From the NCBI GenBank assembly GCA_030710605.1, contig CP092880.1, forward strand, positions 24,258,080-24,322,079: a stretch of 64,000 bases of DNA, given 5' to 3'. The notes under the pieces were generated by a model that was given only the letters and a program-made list of their open reading frames with translations, was not told the origin of the DNA and did not search any database. Numbering within the stretch: the first letter of the stretch is position 1; the number at the start of each line of letters is the position of its first letter. The translations under genes were made by a program, and so were the position numbers. This stretch comes from Cordylochernes scorpioides. Its lineage: Eukaryota; Arthropoda; Arachnida; Pseudoscorpiones; Chernetidae. Positions 30,120 to 42,149 of the stretch are shown here, piece by piece.

Positions 30120-31276
30120 AAAAGAGGTTCTGCTTTACCTTCAATCACAAAAATCTGTTCCTTTATAGACCTTTCACCCCATTAAACATCTGCAAAGAAA
30201 TATCCACAACATGGAAGAGGTGAAGTTTGTCCATAGGCATAAAATTTCCTTTCTGTACCATTTAAAGTTGGCATTTGAGACTTAGGAAAAATATTTTTCA
30301 AATTTTCAAGTCCTATGAATGTTGTATCACTACCTGTATCAATAGTCATTGTTATTTCCTTTCCATCTATATAGATACTTTCTTTGTTATCAGAGCCTAA
30401 AAAGAAAGTGTATTCATCTGAGTCTTCATTATTTTCTGAAATATTTTGAATATTTCTTTTCTTTCCTTCAATATTTTTATATTTATTTTTATTTCTACAA
30501 ACTCTATTAAGATGACCCATCTTGTTACAAAATGTGCATTTCATATTTCTAGCTCCACATTTATATGGAGGATGTGTAGTTAAGCCACATCTATAGCATT
30601 CTTCCTAATTAGGTGCACTTACCTTGGAGGTGCTTCCTTTTTGATGGTACACATTATGAGCTTTTTGTCCTTTAACAGTTGATTCATTAGCTGCTTGGAA
30701 ATTATTTTTATAGTTTACTCTATTTATTGAGGTCATATCTTCATTTGTCAATACTCTAAATTCTTCTTTGGCTGTTTCAAACATTCTTGATATCTCAATT
30801 GTTCTTTGAAGATTCAAATTATCTTGTTGCAACAACTTTTCTTTTAATTGCCTATTATAGCATTTTTCTATTATCTGATCTCTGATCATGTCTTCTTCTA
30901 AATTTCCAAATTCACAGGAATCGACTAATTCTCTTAGGGCAATGACATATGAATCAATATTTTCATCTGTATTTTGTTTTCTTTGCCTAAATTTAAATCG
31001 TTCTGATACAATATTTTTTTGTGGTGTGAAATATTTAGTTAAAGCTTCTTTTGCTTTTTCATACGTATCTTTTTCTTCTGGCAAATTAAAGAAAATTCTT
31101 TGGACTTGTGGTCCAAGGCAATGCAAAAGTGTTGCCCTTTTAACGTCATCTTTCTTTGTTGAAACACCGCTTGCTAATTCATAAATTAAATATGAATTCA
31201 TCCAATGTTTGTACTCGGAATACAAATCTGTAGCATTAAGGTTCAACGGTAATGGAGATGTCAAATTATTTGCCAT
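30120..31276 (-). pseudogene. Element B gag, zinc knuckle and protease with premature stops
   Basis: From the start at 31,276 the minus strand encodes a Gag capsid (residues around EYKHWMNSYLIYELASG, YFTPQKNIVSERFKFRQRKQ and LREL(V)DSCEFGNLEEDMIRDQ), ending at a TAG at 30,605-30,607. The same frame continues immediately with a CxxC knuckle, a second CTFCNKMGHLNRVC knuckle and a protease motif (TIDTGSDTTFIG), until another stop at about 30,182. After that the same frame runs on to the element A insertion. Two isolated stops within an otherwise clean frame suggest recent decay or, less likely, read-through. Gag resembles that of element A in layout. Confidence 0.88.
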
Positions 31277-31338
31277 CTTCTGTTACGCTTATTTAATTAT
31301 TATTATTATTATTTTTTTTTAATCCTCGTCGCCAAATA

Positions 31339-31524
31339 TGTTGTGTTGTTTATCTTTTATAAACTACAACTTATATATTTATTATTTAATTTTAATTATT
31401 TATTTATCACACACATTTAAATTTAGTAAAGATTAATTATATATTTACAAAACACAGTCAGTCTATTGTTCTTCATTCCATTTTCTTAAATTCACATCAC
31501 TTATATATTTCACACTATTCTACA
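31339..31524 (-). promoter_or_regulatory. 5' LTR of element B
   Basis: On the minus strand it is the upstream LTR, followed by the primer-binding site. Confidence 0.9.
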
Positions 31525-31529
31525 CACTT

Positions 31530-31985
31530 CAAGTACCCCTAGGTAGCAATCCATGTCAGCATCAGGACTTGTAAATTTGAAAATTCAAGAAAACTTTCAT
31601 TAACTTTTACAAACAACAACAACAAAAAAGTCACAGGGAGCAAGATCAGGGTTGTATGAGGTGTGCAAGCAACTGAATCCGATTTTATTTTTGAGATTGC
31701 GGCTTCAACGGGCAGGTGGCAGTACAAATGGTGGAGCCTCGCCGCCAGTTCCAGCGATTTGGCCGCTCTCACTCACCCAACTATAGAGAAGCCTCGGAGA
31801 GCCCATCTGAAGATCGCCCTCTCCAGTATGCTTAGCAGGGGATTTTTCTGGACCAAGCTTTAATAGCCTGATGTGATTTCGCAGCCCAGAAGCATGATGG
31901 AAGTTGCGAACAATAAAATGTCCAGTAAAGAGTCCATGGTTTCTTAGGGCGCTCACCATATTCCATTACTTTTAGGGAAAATTCA
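31530..31985. other. Unassigned, possible LINE downstream part
   Basis: GC-richer, with short overlapping frames on both strands. A minus frame at 31,705-31,959 could be a decayed LINE region downstream of the reverse transcriptase, but no motif is decisive. Confidence 0.35.
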
Positions 31986-31988
31986 CGC

Positions 31989-32563
31989 TTACTCCTGAGA
32001 CACGCCAGAATTCGTCAAATTAGATTTTGGATTTTTCGGAAGAGAGTATTCTTCACGGATCAGCAGGAGAATATCATCGGCGTACGCTAGGACGTTCCCT
32101 CTTCCATGAACTCTCTCGAGTTGGCGCAGGAGGAGACCATTGAAGATGGAGAAAAGGGCTGCACTGCAGGCACAACCCCGTCGAAGCCTTCTGCGCATTC
32201 TGAATTTGCAGATGAAGTTTCTGTCGACCTTGATTGTAGCTTTGGACTCCGCCTAGGGCAGGTAGAGTCATTCCACGAAGGGCAGAACCAGGCTGCTGGA
32301 GCGCAGCTGGGACGCCAAGAAATCTGGGTCCACCTTGTCAAAAGCTTGAAGGCCAGAGCCACCTCGCCAGACTCGCACGCGATGTTCCAGGAAGGACATC
32401 TTCCCGGAACAGCATAGCATACGTCTGTCATTGTAGCACGATAACTATTAGAAGAACGCGGTTGAAGATTCCGCCGTCGGAAAAAATATAGGCCCGAACC
32501 TCTATGCGCTTTGGGGACAAGAAAGATAATGTTTTTTTTTCGAGGATTCCAGCAGAGTCCCAT
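31989..32563 (-). pseudogene. Degraded LINE reverse transcriptase
   Basis: The minus strand carries RGCACSAALFSIFNGLLLRQ and NVLAYADDILLLIREE, the region around the RT catalytic AYADD box of a non-LTR retrotransposon. Other RT segments are spread over different frames (32,087-32,563), so there are several frameshifts. The arrangement fits the endonuclease remnant upstream on the same strand at 33.0-33.4 kb. Confidence 0.78.
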
Positions 32564-33004
32564 GAAGCTTAGATTCAGTGATGAATCAATGAATGATCCT
32601 CGAAGCCCTTTACGAGCTCGCAGGCGACGCTATTCCAACCAAGTTCTCTTCCTAAAGGCAGATGGCTGATGATAGTTTACAATACACTCCACGAGATATC
32701 TTCTTGATGAAACGGGTCATTGGCCACCAGAATGATGATCTCCGTATCTCCCTACATGAACCCAGTGGTCTCTGGGTTGCAGGTACATAGAGCTGTCGAA
32801 GCGCTCTATGAAGGAGTTGAAGATGATATTCCTCATGCTCTCAGGCCCAAGCTCAGGCAAACCGGCTTGTTCTGGCAACGTAGCATTCATTTCCCGCTCC
32901 GGGAAGGAAGAAACACTTTATGTATTTTACCTGGTCCCAGTCCAATCCCTTCCATTTTCTCCATAGATCGCCAAGAGGGATGACTTCGTTCTTAAGCAAA
33001 GCTT

Positions 33005-33375
33005 AGTCAAAAAACGCCTCAGCTCTCTTTATAACAGGCGCTGATCGAAGAATCTCTGAGATGGATAGCGCAGATGATGAATAGGGATCTCCCATTTGGC
33101 GAAGGATGGCACGGTGGTCGGTCCAACGGTACTTGAGGTCCAGTAAAGGATAACGCTTCCAGAGAACCTTGAAAGAATTAGAGCTCGATCCAGACAGGCG
33201 GCGTATACTAAGCTCCGTAACGGGAAACCCTGGTAAGCAGGTACATGGCATCGAAGATGTTGGCGATGTCGACAAGGGAGGCCCAATCCAGGAGTTCCGC
33301 GATGGCTTCCACGGCTCGAGGCCCGATGTCGCTCGAAGACTCCTTGGTGATGTTGAAGTCTCCGAGGGCTCATGC
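33005..33375 (-). pseudogene. Degraded LINE apurinic-type endonuclease domain
   Basis: Minus-strand frames show GDFNIT-like sequence followed by PRAVEAIAELLDWASLVDIA and, in another frame, YRWTDHRAILRQMGDP. These match the GDFN and (S/T)DHR motifs of LINE endonucleases, which nick the target to prime reverse transcription. Frameshifts separate the pieces. Lies about 1 kb upstream of the RT remnant, the expected order. Confidence 0.75.
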
Positions 33376-35015
33376 ATCCCTAATGGCTCCTTTGCGATGA
33401 ACTGTAGTAGGAGATTCTGTTCAGGATGGCAGTTGATTATGAGAGTCGCAATATCCCCAGATATTAATGTTGGCGATGGCCATCTTGCCTGGCCACAAAA
33501 CGCGGTGCCAGAGAATTATGACTCTCGGTGCCACGATGACCGCTAGGCAAGATACCCTAGGTGTCCATGATGGCGCGTAGACAGCGCTATATCAAAGACA
33601 AAGGTGCAGGACATTGTTCAGGGCTAGCATATTCGTCTCCTGTACGAATTCTACACATCAACTGCGTGCTACTTCATTTTTCTTAAACAGAACTGCCGCG
33701 CACACTGAGGAACACTATCCAGAAGCTCATAATGAGATCCTATTTGCAGCAGCTTGGATGGTGGTTGGATTCTTATATAGAGCGCAGGTCTTATCCTCTA
33801 TTCCTTGAAATTCTGAAGATTTTAAGAAGAACGGTCTTTGAGTAGGTAAAGGGTGAGGCTCGTCATCGGGAACTTTCTCAACGCGTTCAAGGAAGAAGAC
33901 ATTGTTACAACCCTGCGACCATACCGCTGGGATGTCTCCCTGGCCTTCGAGGTGATGAATTGCGACGGCCATTCCTGCACTACAGGCAAGAGAGAGACCT
34001 TTGTCTTCATGAATGAAAGCATGAAACTTCTCTAAATCTCTGGGAAACTAGACATTAAGTTCAAGGAGAAACAATACCTGCCACTCACGGCATGAAATAC
34101 ATCGCCAAGGACATCGGCAAGACAGCTGCCCCAAAAGAGACAGATCCACCCCGCATTCCACCTCCTGAAAGGTTCTAATGCTTCTCCTTTCACCCACCCA
34201 GGCACCATAGTTCTCAAAACCTGCCGAAGTTTCATCAGCAGCGCGGAGCTTGGTCAAATCAGAGGAGACATTTGCGAACAAAGTTGCAGCCTAAACGCCG
34301 TCTCTAGCCCCCATCCTCCACCGATATTCTGCCCAACCTCTGTCAAGAAGATCCTACCCGGGGTTACTACTCCTAACCTGAGCTAATCACCTCAATGCCT
34401 CCAGATAAACCCTCTTTAGGAGAAGGATAAATCTCTTTTCCTCTAAAGAGGAGCCTAAGGCTCTCCAACAACTGGACGAAGTCCTTAATCGAGCCCCTGA
34501 AAAATCTTTTCAAGGACATTAAAGAAGCAGGAATAAAGCGGGAGATTATTGGTCAGGCCATCATCTCCCGTTAACAGGAAGAGCAAGATGGACGGCCTTT
34601 CGGCTGGACAAAAATTGATTTTGAGACTGCTCTTCAGAAAAATCATCCCTCTGTCAGAGGATAAGACTTAAACATTATACAAACACCTCACTGTAATCCG
34701 TGCTGCAACAAAAATGATCACGCTAAGAGCATCCGCATAGCATGCTTTAATGAGCGTGGCATTGTCGTTAGCTAAAGGAATGCGGAGTTGTGCTTCTTCA
34801 AGAACTCCGGGGGAACCCCGTCGAGATGAGAGCCTGAGGTGCACCGTCTTCAAATCCTTCAGAGGGTGCTTCGACATATTTACCCACAGCCTGGAGGGGT
34901 TCCTGTGTTCCTGGAGGGAGCTATGGAGAGCATTACTCTGGAGGACAGTGATTCGCTTTATCGATTAGATATCTCTTTGAGCGAGGCGGAAGTTTTCATC
35001 AGCCGTCTAGCGCAC
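33376..35015. other. GC-rich region, probably the 5' part of the decayed LINE
   Basis: Composition stays like the LINE remnant and many short frames exist on both strands, none recognisable. Could hold an ORF1 remnant on the minus strand. Confidence 0.35.
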
Positions 35016-35019
35016 TAGG

Positions 35020-35440
35020 TCGGTGACAAAACGACAACACCAGCTTTGGCAAACTGAGAAGCGTTCACCTAGAGACCATGGTTTCGGGCTAATAGCCCTC
35101 GTTAGTCTAAGGCAGACTTTATTCCACGTGATCCACAAGGGATCAAATGAAATATTCACAATCTGCCAAAGAGTAGTAGAGTGGCTAGGCCAAATTTATG
35201 GTAAAAATATAGATGGAAATTTTGCCGGGGCAGGATATTGATACATAAAAATAAGGGTTGTCTCTCCGGGAAAAATAGACTCCAACTATTGACCGTCTCC
35301 ACAAACTAGCGGACTCAGGTCGATGACAAGGCTACGACACCAGCTTTGGCAAACTGAGAAGCATCTACCTAAAGATCATGGTTTCGGGTTAATGGCCCTC
35401 GTCAGTCTAGGGCGAACTTTATTTCATGATATACAGACTG
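35020..35440. repeat. Two direct repeats of about 110 bp, 300 bp apart
   Basis: 35,020-35,130 and 35,320-35,430 share ccagctttggcaaactgaga and gaccatggtttcgggctaat-type sequence at roughly 85% identity. Possibly a subrepeat of the adjacent LINE's 5' region. Confidence 0.75.
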
Positions 35441-35695
35441 CCAATAACAGACTCTCAAATATGCAATCATTTAAAATTCCCGGAAGAAAAAAAAAAAAAG
35501 AAGGAAACTATTTACATATGAAACAAGTCACAAGTAAAACATGTACAATTAAAGGGTCTTAACAAGAATTTACAAATAATATAATGCATTACCGCGACAT
35601 CTGTTTTAAGACATCGGTACTGTCTTAGAATGGTGTGATTATCTTTTAAATTAAACAATTTTTACTTCTCATACTGCAATAAATAAAAATGGTAA

Positions 35696-36392
35696 TCTAT
35701 ATATATAAAAATGAATGTATGTGTGTGTGTGTGTGTGTCTGTCCTTTATGCCTGACCAAACCACTCATTGGAACGCCATGAAACTTTGGGAAGTTATTTA
35801 GTATAGTACTGGGAAGGTTTCTAGCAAATAAAATTTTTGAAATAACTTTTCGCCTAAAAATAATCAAGATAAATATTCTAATTTATCTGTTATAATTCAA
35901 CAATCTGCTCTGAATATTATCATGATGATACGATGATTTTGTAATGTAGAAAATTAGGAAAGACAAAATTCAGGATGACACGGCAATTTATTTGAGACAA
36001 GAATAATGATACAATTCATAGGCAAGATACTATTCCTTTAACTTCCAATTACCGAGGGAACCAATTAATATTGATTTTATTCAACTTATCGAGTACTTTT
36101 AAAGGGACCGGGAAAAAATGTTCACTTTATTGAGAGATTCGTTAGACAAACCTTTACTCGGGTATAACCCGGGCGAAGCCGGGTACATCCATACAAGAAT
36201 AATGATACAATTCCAAGGCAAGATACTATTCCTTTAACTTCCAATTACCGAGGGAACCAATTAATATTGATTTTATTCAACTTATCGAGTATTTTTCAAG
36301 GGACCGGGAAAAAATGTTCACTTTATCGAGAGATTCGTTAGACAAACCTTTACTCGGGTAAAACCCGGGCGAAGCCGGGTACGTCCGCTAGT
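35696..36392 (+). mobile_element. Non-autonomous Helitron, 697 bp (same family as 9328-10015)
   Basis: Starts TCTATATATATAAAAATGAA, contains gtctgtcctttatgcctgac, ends with acccgggcgaagccgggt, acgtccgCTAG and T. The 3' end including the hairpin is present twice, about 196 bp apart (36,168 and 36,364). The same duplication in the 9.3-kb copy shows it is a family trait. Confidence 0.92.
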
Positions 36393-36888
36393 ATATTAAT
36401 AAATTGTACAAAGGATTAAAAAATATGGCATTTGAAAAATAAAAGTTAAAAATGTGACATATTATTATCATCGGCTACCTACATACGCAAATTCTTGTTT
36501 GAATCGTTGATTTTGGCGGAGAAGTGTAATAAAGATTCCTTTCCATTCTATATATGTAAAAGGATTTAAGGTTTTACATCAAGTTCTTCAAAAAAATAAT
36601 TCAACTAAGAGTTGTGTTGGCATTTTACTTTTTATAACTTACAATGAATGTGTTTTAAAAGGATCCTGTGTTTTGAACAGGACTCTATGCTATTCGGCTA
36701 TTTGTCTTTGTTACCTGAATGACTTCTTAAGATCCAAGCCCTACTATAAATTTATTTGTTGATATAGTAAACACTAAACAAAACATCACACAGCAAAATA
36801 CAAACACACAGCACAAAACAACACAAAAACACTCAAATACACAAATACAACAACAAACACAACACAGAAACACAAACAAAACACAACA
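36393..36888. other. AT-rich, then an ACA-rich low-complexity run
   Basis: No gene. From 36,775 a stretch of short acacaaa repeats leads into the LINE fragment. Confidence 0.6.
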
Positions 36889-36889
36889 T

Positions 36890-37290
36890 ATGGCACTGCA
36901 TGCCCTTCCCCACCTGGACCAACCAGCATCTGCCGGTCGGTCCTGCCCTGCCTGCGGGTCCGCCGACGGCTCCTTGGGTCACCGATACTGGGGATGCGGC
37001 AAGATCAGGTCCATTGTCGCGAAGCCTTCAACATCATCGGGAGACCGCCTGACCTACAGGCTTGGTACTTCGGGGCCAGCCTCGAGGACGACGAACTGAC
37101 CATCCTCGCATCGGGAAGTCAAGAATCTATCGGTACTTCGTCCAGGTTGGACTGGGTGAGGTCATCGAGTCATCGCCTGGAGGCGGACACTATCGCGGTG
37201 GGGACATCGCTGACTGTAAATAATTATTTTATCGATGTAATTTTTATTCTGTAAATATTGACTAAGAAGTCGATAAAGATGTTATAATTG
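36890..37290 (+). pseudogene. LINE C-terminal zinc-motif fragment and 3' end
   Basis: The first frame has SCPACGSADGSLGHRYWGCG, a CxxC...H...C motif typical of the C-terminus of R1/CR1-like LINE proteins. A one-base shift near 37,010 moves the continuation (REAFNIIGRPPDLQAWYFGA) into another frame. It is followed by a short AT-rich 3' region and an AAC-rich tail. GC content is far above its neighbours. A 5'-truncated, broken copy. Confidence 0.72.
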
Positions 37291-37434
37291 TCAATTGTCA
37301 CAACAAACAACACAATAACATACACAAAAACAACACACACCAAAACATACAACAACACAAAGCTTAATATAATATATATAACAAATGAAAACATTTACAC
37401 GCTAATGTTTCTTTCACACATATATCAAACTTAT

Positions 37435-37640
37435 ACTGTCCTAAAAACTTATATCCATAGTTTGCTTAAATACCATTTCTGAGATTCCACCCTTCAGTGT
37501 AACATATATTAGAAGAATGATCCAATATAGCATTAGAGCTCTAAAGAATTGGAGAAACCGTAGTAAGGACAGTAGAAATTTGATATATGTATGAAAGAAA
37601 CATTCGTGTCTAAATGTTTTCATTTTCTATATATAGATGG
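37435..37640 (+). repeat. Dispersed repeat family E copy
   Basis: tccatagtttgcttaaatac, tagagctctaaagaattgga and tatatagatggcgcttc. The minisatellite-like block is deleted here. Confidence 0.65.
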
Positions 37641-38650
37641 CGCTTCATTGTTTTGTATAATATATAAATATAAAACTTAATAAATAACTAAAAAAAATAG
37701 GCAAATCTAAGTAGAAGTTACGTAAGTGCCATCAGAAAAAATATATTTGCCCATTTCTTTCTTTTCTATAAAGTTTTCCCGAGATGAATTATTAAAGTTG
37801 CATACGCAAACCTTTTGCATATTTGATCATCGCCATTTTTCTAGAACTAAATATTCTCTAGAGCTTTCTCAACGCGCGTGTAAATATTTTATAACATTTG
37901 TGTGAGTAACGGCCACTATAAGTGTGTTTGGTGAATATAATGAATTTTTCACTTTGCTAACTTTTACTGAGTCAACATCGATTTGCCTCGATCCAAGTAG
38001 TGAAATAATTAATCGAGATAAATGTTTTGTAGGGGGAGAGGGATGTATGGAAAAAGAAATAAATCTTCTAGAGATAAAATAAATATCAATGTAGAGTATA
38101 TAGAATATATCGTAAAATGGATGACAAGATATACGAAAGCCCAAGATTCCAGAGTGAAGTTGGGGAAAGAGGGGTGGACTCTAACCGCCATATGTGAGGC
38201 GTAAGAAACAGCATTCCAGAGAGTGGGGGGATGACAACTGACAGTCTGGTGACATCTGTGGCAAGTAGAAGACGTGGCGACTTGCCTCCGAGCGTGTGGA
38301 TGATCCTGCAAGGCGGTGCCAGGAGAGCCTGACATCGGAGCGACCTACAAGGCGGTGTAGTCCAGACTGTACAGTGTGGATCGGAACGTTTGACAAGAGT
38401 GACATCCACGGCGCCAAGGATCATTCTGACGGGGAAGTTGAAGGCAAGTCCCACTTATTGTATTCCTTCTGTTTAGTGCGACGTATAATAAAGCGCTAAC
38501 TTTTGCTGCATCCTTGCAAACTTACGGGTGCATCTTTGTTCCATCCTGATTAGACAAAGAAAACGAACAGCGGCCGGGTACAAGGTATCAATATGTATTT
38601 CTTTATTTCTCAGGAAGCCTCTGAGAACAAATATTTGGTCGTGGAGGTAG
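37641..38650. other. No gene established; GC-rich island at 38,090-38,460
   Basis: AT-rich with a GC-richer part that shares aagttggggaaaga-like sequence with the Helitron at 22,700. It has overlapping frames on both strands and none is recognisable. Confidence 0.4.
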
Positions 38651-38870
38651 TCTGCATCACGCTGACGAGGGCCAACAGCTTGAAACGCATATGTGATTGA
38701 ATTTTCATGATTTATCAAGAAATTGGGTTGGGCAAATATCTTTGAAACAAGCTAAATTAAGGTTTAGTTGGTTTTTGTTCAATTAGATGGCGCTCTGCAA
38801 TCTAGAAATATCATGTGAGCAGTCAGGAAATGCCTATTTTATTTTTAATATATGTATGTGTTGTAGTAAA
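38650..38870 (+). repeat. Fold-back family D, single-arm copy with hammerhead-like motif
   Basis: CTGACGA (38,662-38,668), stem GGGCC...AGCT, GAAA (38,682-38,685), then tttatcaagaaattgggttg, agatggcgctctgcaatcta and gtgagcagtcagg, as at 11.4-12.5 kb. Confidence 0.6.
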
Positions 38871-39091
38871 GTGTACGAGGAAAGAATGTCAGTGTGAATA
38901 TTGGCCTGAAAAAGAAAAAAAAAACGCGATGAGGGAAAGTATCATTATTTATTTGTTTTGAGGATCCATGAGTATTTTGGTATAGTTATGCCGTCGTAGA
39001 AAGAATAATAAAAACAATTTAAATCAAAATTTGCTTTAATTGATATGATAACATAATTAAGGATGAAATAATACTTGACTTTAGGCGTAAA

Positions 39092-39649
39092 TCTATATTA
39101 ATAAAATGGAAATTTCATAAGTGGACATCACTAAAAACTTTCGTTACAATGCATCAATTTCAACCAAATTTTCAACATTTATGTAAAACGAGATGGAGCA
39201 GGTTTTGCTTAACATCAAAATATATTTCCTAACATTAACATGCGTAACTTCGCTGTTATCGACTAAATACAAAAAAAAAAAAATCAACAGAGTTAATTTT
39301 ATTTATATATAAATACAAAATTAAATTTCAACAGAGTTAATTTTTTTACATACTAGCTAATAATCTCAATCTAAAAAATACTCAATACAAGCAATTTTAA
39401 GATAATTATCATGTTTCTAATTTCGCCTAACAAATATACAAATTTATAGTGACCAACATATGCAAATTTTATCTTTGTTTTTATTTAACTTGATATCGTA
39501 AACATATACATCCATTGTAAGCATTTTTCTGTTCACCTTCCGTGGTTTCTCTTTTCTCTGATAGTTTTTAGGTGTAGTATATTTTCTTATTACTAGACTA
39601 CAAACATTCCCCCGAGAAAAACCTGGGCGAAGCCGGGTACATCCGCTAG
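39092..39649 (+). mobile_element. Non-autonomous Helitron, 558 bp, only in U1
   Basis: Starts TCTATATTAATAAAATGGAA after A, ends aaacctgggcgaagccgggt, acatccgCTAG before T. U3 and U4 have the flanks joined (gcgtaaataataaataaaat at 53,943 and 62,742), giving an exact A/T empty site. Confidence 0.93.
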
Positions 39650-40076
39650 TAATAAATAAAATGAAAGATTACTTATTTACATATTTACAGAAAGATTTGA
39701 GCCGGCCAACGGGAAAGAGAGAATATGATTTTACGGGCTACTAACCAAACTGTATGATATTTGAGCCCAAAAAGAGATGTAGCAAGCAGACAAACCGCAA
39801 TGCACTATTGCAAAGTACCAAAGTGCTGCATGCCACCAAGGTTGTTCAAACAAGGTTAGATTCCCCAGGCCAGGGAATATGGAGGTTATGTACATAAGGC
39901 ACTTGAATAAGGCACAGATATATATAAATAAATATATGACCAAAGGAAACAGCAACAATGGGTTAATATAGTATAAAGCCGCGACATCTGATAGTCGACT
40001 TTACAGAGTAGTTTGATCTAGGAAATATAATTTGAAATTAAATCATTTTTCAATATATATATATATATAACATACT

Positions 40077-40140
40077 AGACGAATGACCCGGCTTCGCCCG
40101 AGAATTCCCCCGAGTGCAATTTCTTCATACTGAAAGTAAA
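40077..40140 (-). mobile_element. 3' end of a minus-strand Helitron, shared by all units
   Basis: On the minus strand the sequence ends cgggcgaagccgggtcattc then gtCTAG. The same end is at 48,738, 54,350 and 63,149. The matching 5' end was not identified, so element length is unknown. Confidence 0.7.
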
Positions 40141-40362
40141 TCAATAATAAATAGTAGAAGTGCCATAGAATAGCAAATCAGAAGTAACATATAAACCACA
40201 GGCAAAAAGTGTGTGTGATGGCAAAATATTTATTATATTAGTGTTTAGGTATTTGATTTAATTTTTTTTTCAATCCATTTAGTTGTTTCAAAATCAATAT
40301 AGTTTAAATAGATGAAGATAGTATATATACGTTCTTTATTATAAAAATGCATATAAAATTAA

Positions 40363-40680
40363 TTAGATTATTACAAAATAATTTACCATAATACACCATT
40401 GGAGCATAATTATAGGCTGACCGAGTAAACTAGATTTTTCTGTGATGTATTTTTGGTGCACAAAATCTATTGTGTGTATTCGAATACAAAAGAAGTCAAT
40501 ATTTGTCAACATTGATTTAAAATAAAATCTAACATCTTGTTGTGGTGGTGCTGTAGTTTTTCTTTCTAAAATAAGTTTAGCGAGATTAGATATGCAAATA
40601 CGTTTTGTTCTGGTCGTCGGTGACAAAAAAATGTTCAACGACAGGTTTCTCTCGATAGAATTTCTTCCATATTTAATCTG
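40363..40680 (-). other. Conserved frame seen in every unit, function unknown
   Basis: A minus-strand frame containing FLSPTTRTKRICISNLAKLI recurs at 49,190-49,350, 54,790-55,017 and 63,507-63,719. High similarity between units can be explained by DNA-level duplication, and no family is recognised, so I do not call it a gene. Confidence 0.4.
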
Positions 40681-41040
40681 ATAACGTATGGAAATCTGTT
40701 TGACAGTTGATATGAGATTGAAACTTGGTTTGACTGTCTAAAGGTGAGATAACATATGCTAATATGGTTAGTATGCATGCGTCACTTGCCAGAGGCAACT
40801 AAATTTCTTCTTTGCTTAGCGCAAACAAGATGCATGGGAAGGTTTTGTGAATAATATAATAAATTTGCATATTTGCATGTCGTTGTCCAATTGGATGAGA
40901 AAAGCGAAGACTAAAACGCGGCTGATTACATACTCGCATTTTCAGTGATACGCTAACACGGTGGATTCTGTGGCAATGGACATGTGTCGGACCTGAAGGC
41001 TGTTGGGTTTTGTGGGCTGCCTGGAGTATATGAGTTCCAT

Positions 41041-41265
41041 CTATGTTTCCTTCGTCGTCTACGAGAAGCCTTACTACGGGAACGAGTACGGCAGCGAGTA
41101 CAACAGTTACAACAACTACAATAACTGCAACAGCTACAATGGCTACAACGGAGAATACTGAGGGACGACAGCCTGCCCTCTCTGTACATATCAGTATCAC
41201 CTGTACACTTGTGCCCTAGGATCAATAGACAGATTGTATATTTGCACCCACATCTATGTTTCCTT
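41041..41265 (+). other. U1-specific insert with Tyr/Asn/Gly-rich open frame
   Basis: About 210 bp present in U1 but absent at the matching place in U2 (49,675) and U3 (55,300). It is bounded by a repeated catctatgtttccttc. One plus frame reads YEKPYYGNEYGSEYNSYNN and YNNCNSYNGYNGEY then stop. This could be a piece of a low-complexity secreted or structural protein gene, or just a trinucleotide-like repeat. Confidence 0.5.
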
Positions 41266-41614
41266 CATGCGGTGAATTAGTATAAGACCTGTGGTCTTAA
41301 TAAAGCTGTATGTGTGAGTACATTTATTCATGTTTTAATGAACTATTTCTATGTGTTGACAATTAGGCGGAATCGATGCTTGAATCTAAATGCTGTGTAT
41401 GGTTAAAACGTAGGAATGTAGTTTGGCTTCATGGAAGAATGTACAAGCATCAATTTTGTGGAAAAGGTTTTTGTATTTTTGAGTATTAATTATTATAATG
41501 GTCAATGTTGTAAAGATATTTAACAGTCCTATTATTAACGCATAATATAAGAAACTTGCACAGCGTTTTCAAGATTTACTTTCTATTTATTCTTAGAGTT
41601 TTTTTTTTGTTTTA

Positions 41615-41829
41615 CACTCATGGAAAAAACTTAAGAAGTTTGTATCTTTTAGCATGTATATCAGGATTCAGACAATAATTCTGAAAGATATTTGATATAT
41701 AGTGACTTTTATTGAAGACACGCGAGATAACCAAGTGTGAACAAAATTGCCTCTGTCTCCTTAAAAGAGTCAAACAGATAACCGGCGATATCAAATACTG
41801 TCCAATTCTTTAAGTTTTGTCCATGAGTA
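41615..41829. mobile_element. Tc1/mariner-type MITE, 215 bp (U1)
   Basis: Inverted ends CACTCATGGAAAAAACTTAA and (reverse complement of the right end) TACTCATGGACAAAACTTAA, flanked by TA. Copies at the same unit position are at 50,029-50,243 and 55,648-55,868. Confidence 0.85.
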
Positions 41830-42149
41830 TATGTTTGCTTCGCGCATACAAATTGTGTTATTTAGAATCCATCAGTCAATATTATTGCACCGTCCTGGGA
41901 GGTTGGCTTCATGTCAGTATTCGATTGGTCCCTATCAAGATTATAAGTGAGACCAGAACAAGTAATCATAACACAAATTTATTTCAACAAGGAAAGTATT
42001 TACACATTTTGCTAATATAAAAAAACAACAAAATATTTACAAATAAAAATCTGTCTTAGCGTCAGGTAAAATGATGATGATGATAAACCAAGTAGGCTAC
42101 CACAGATTATTCTGCGACCTTATATGTGTGAGCTTTATCATATAATTAA

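Larger units (their letters stand above)
24591..31524 (-). mobile_element. Decayed, internally deleted Ty3/gypsy element B, interrupted by element A
   Basis: The LTRs at 24,591-24,774 and 31,339-31,524 are about 98% alike. The element is flanked by cactt on both sides (24,586-24,590 and 31,525-31,529). On the minus strand a primer-binding site TTGGCGACGAGG (complement at 31,325-31,336) follows the 5' LTR. Without the inserted element it is only about 2.5 kb, because most of pol (RT core, RNase H, integrase core) is deleted. It has stops and a frameshift, so it is a dead copy. Confidence 0.93.

Noticed and set aside
30605..30607. Programmed stop-codon read-through between gag and protease in element B
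   Set aside because: The frame is continuous around one TAG, but the element has a second stop, a frameshift and a large deletion, so ordinary decay is the simpler reading.
40799..41225. Val/Ala-rich and Cys/Ser-rich minus-strand frames resembling membrane or cysteine-rich proteins
   Set aside because: They are the reverse reading of a tac/aac-rich trinucleotide-like stretch; composition alone explains them.
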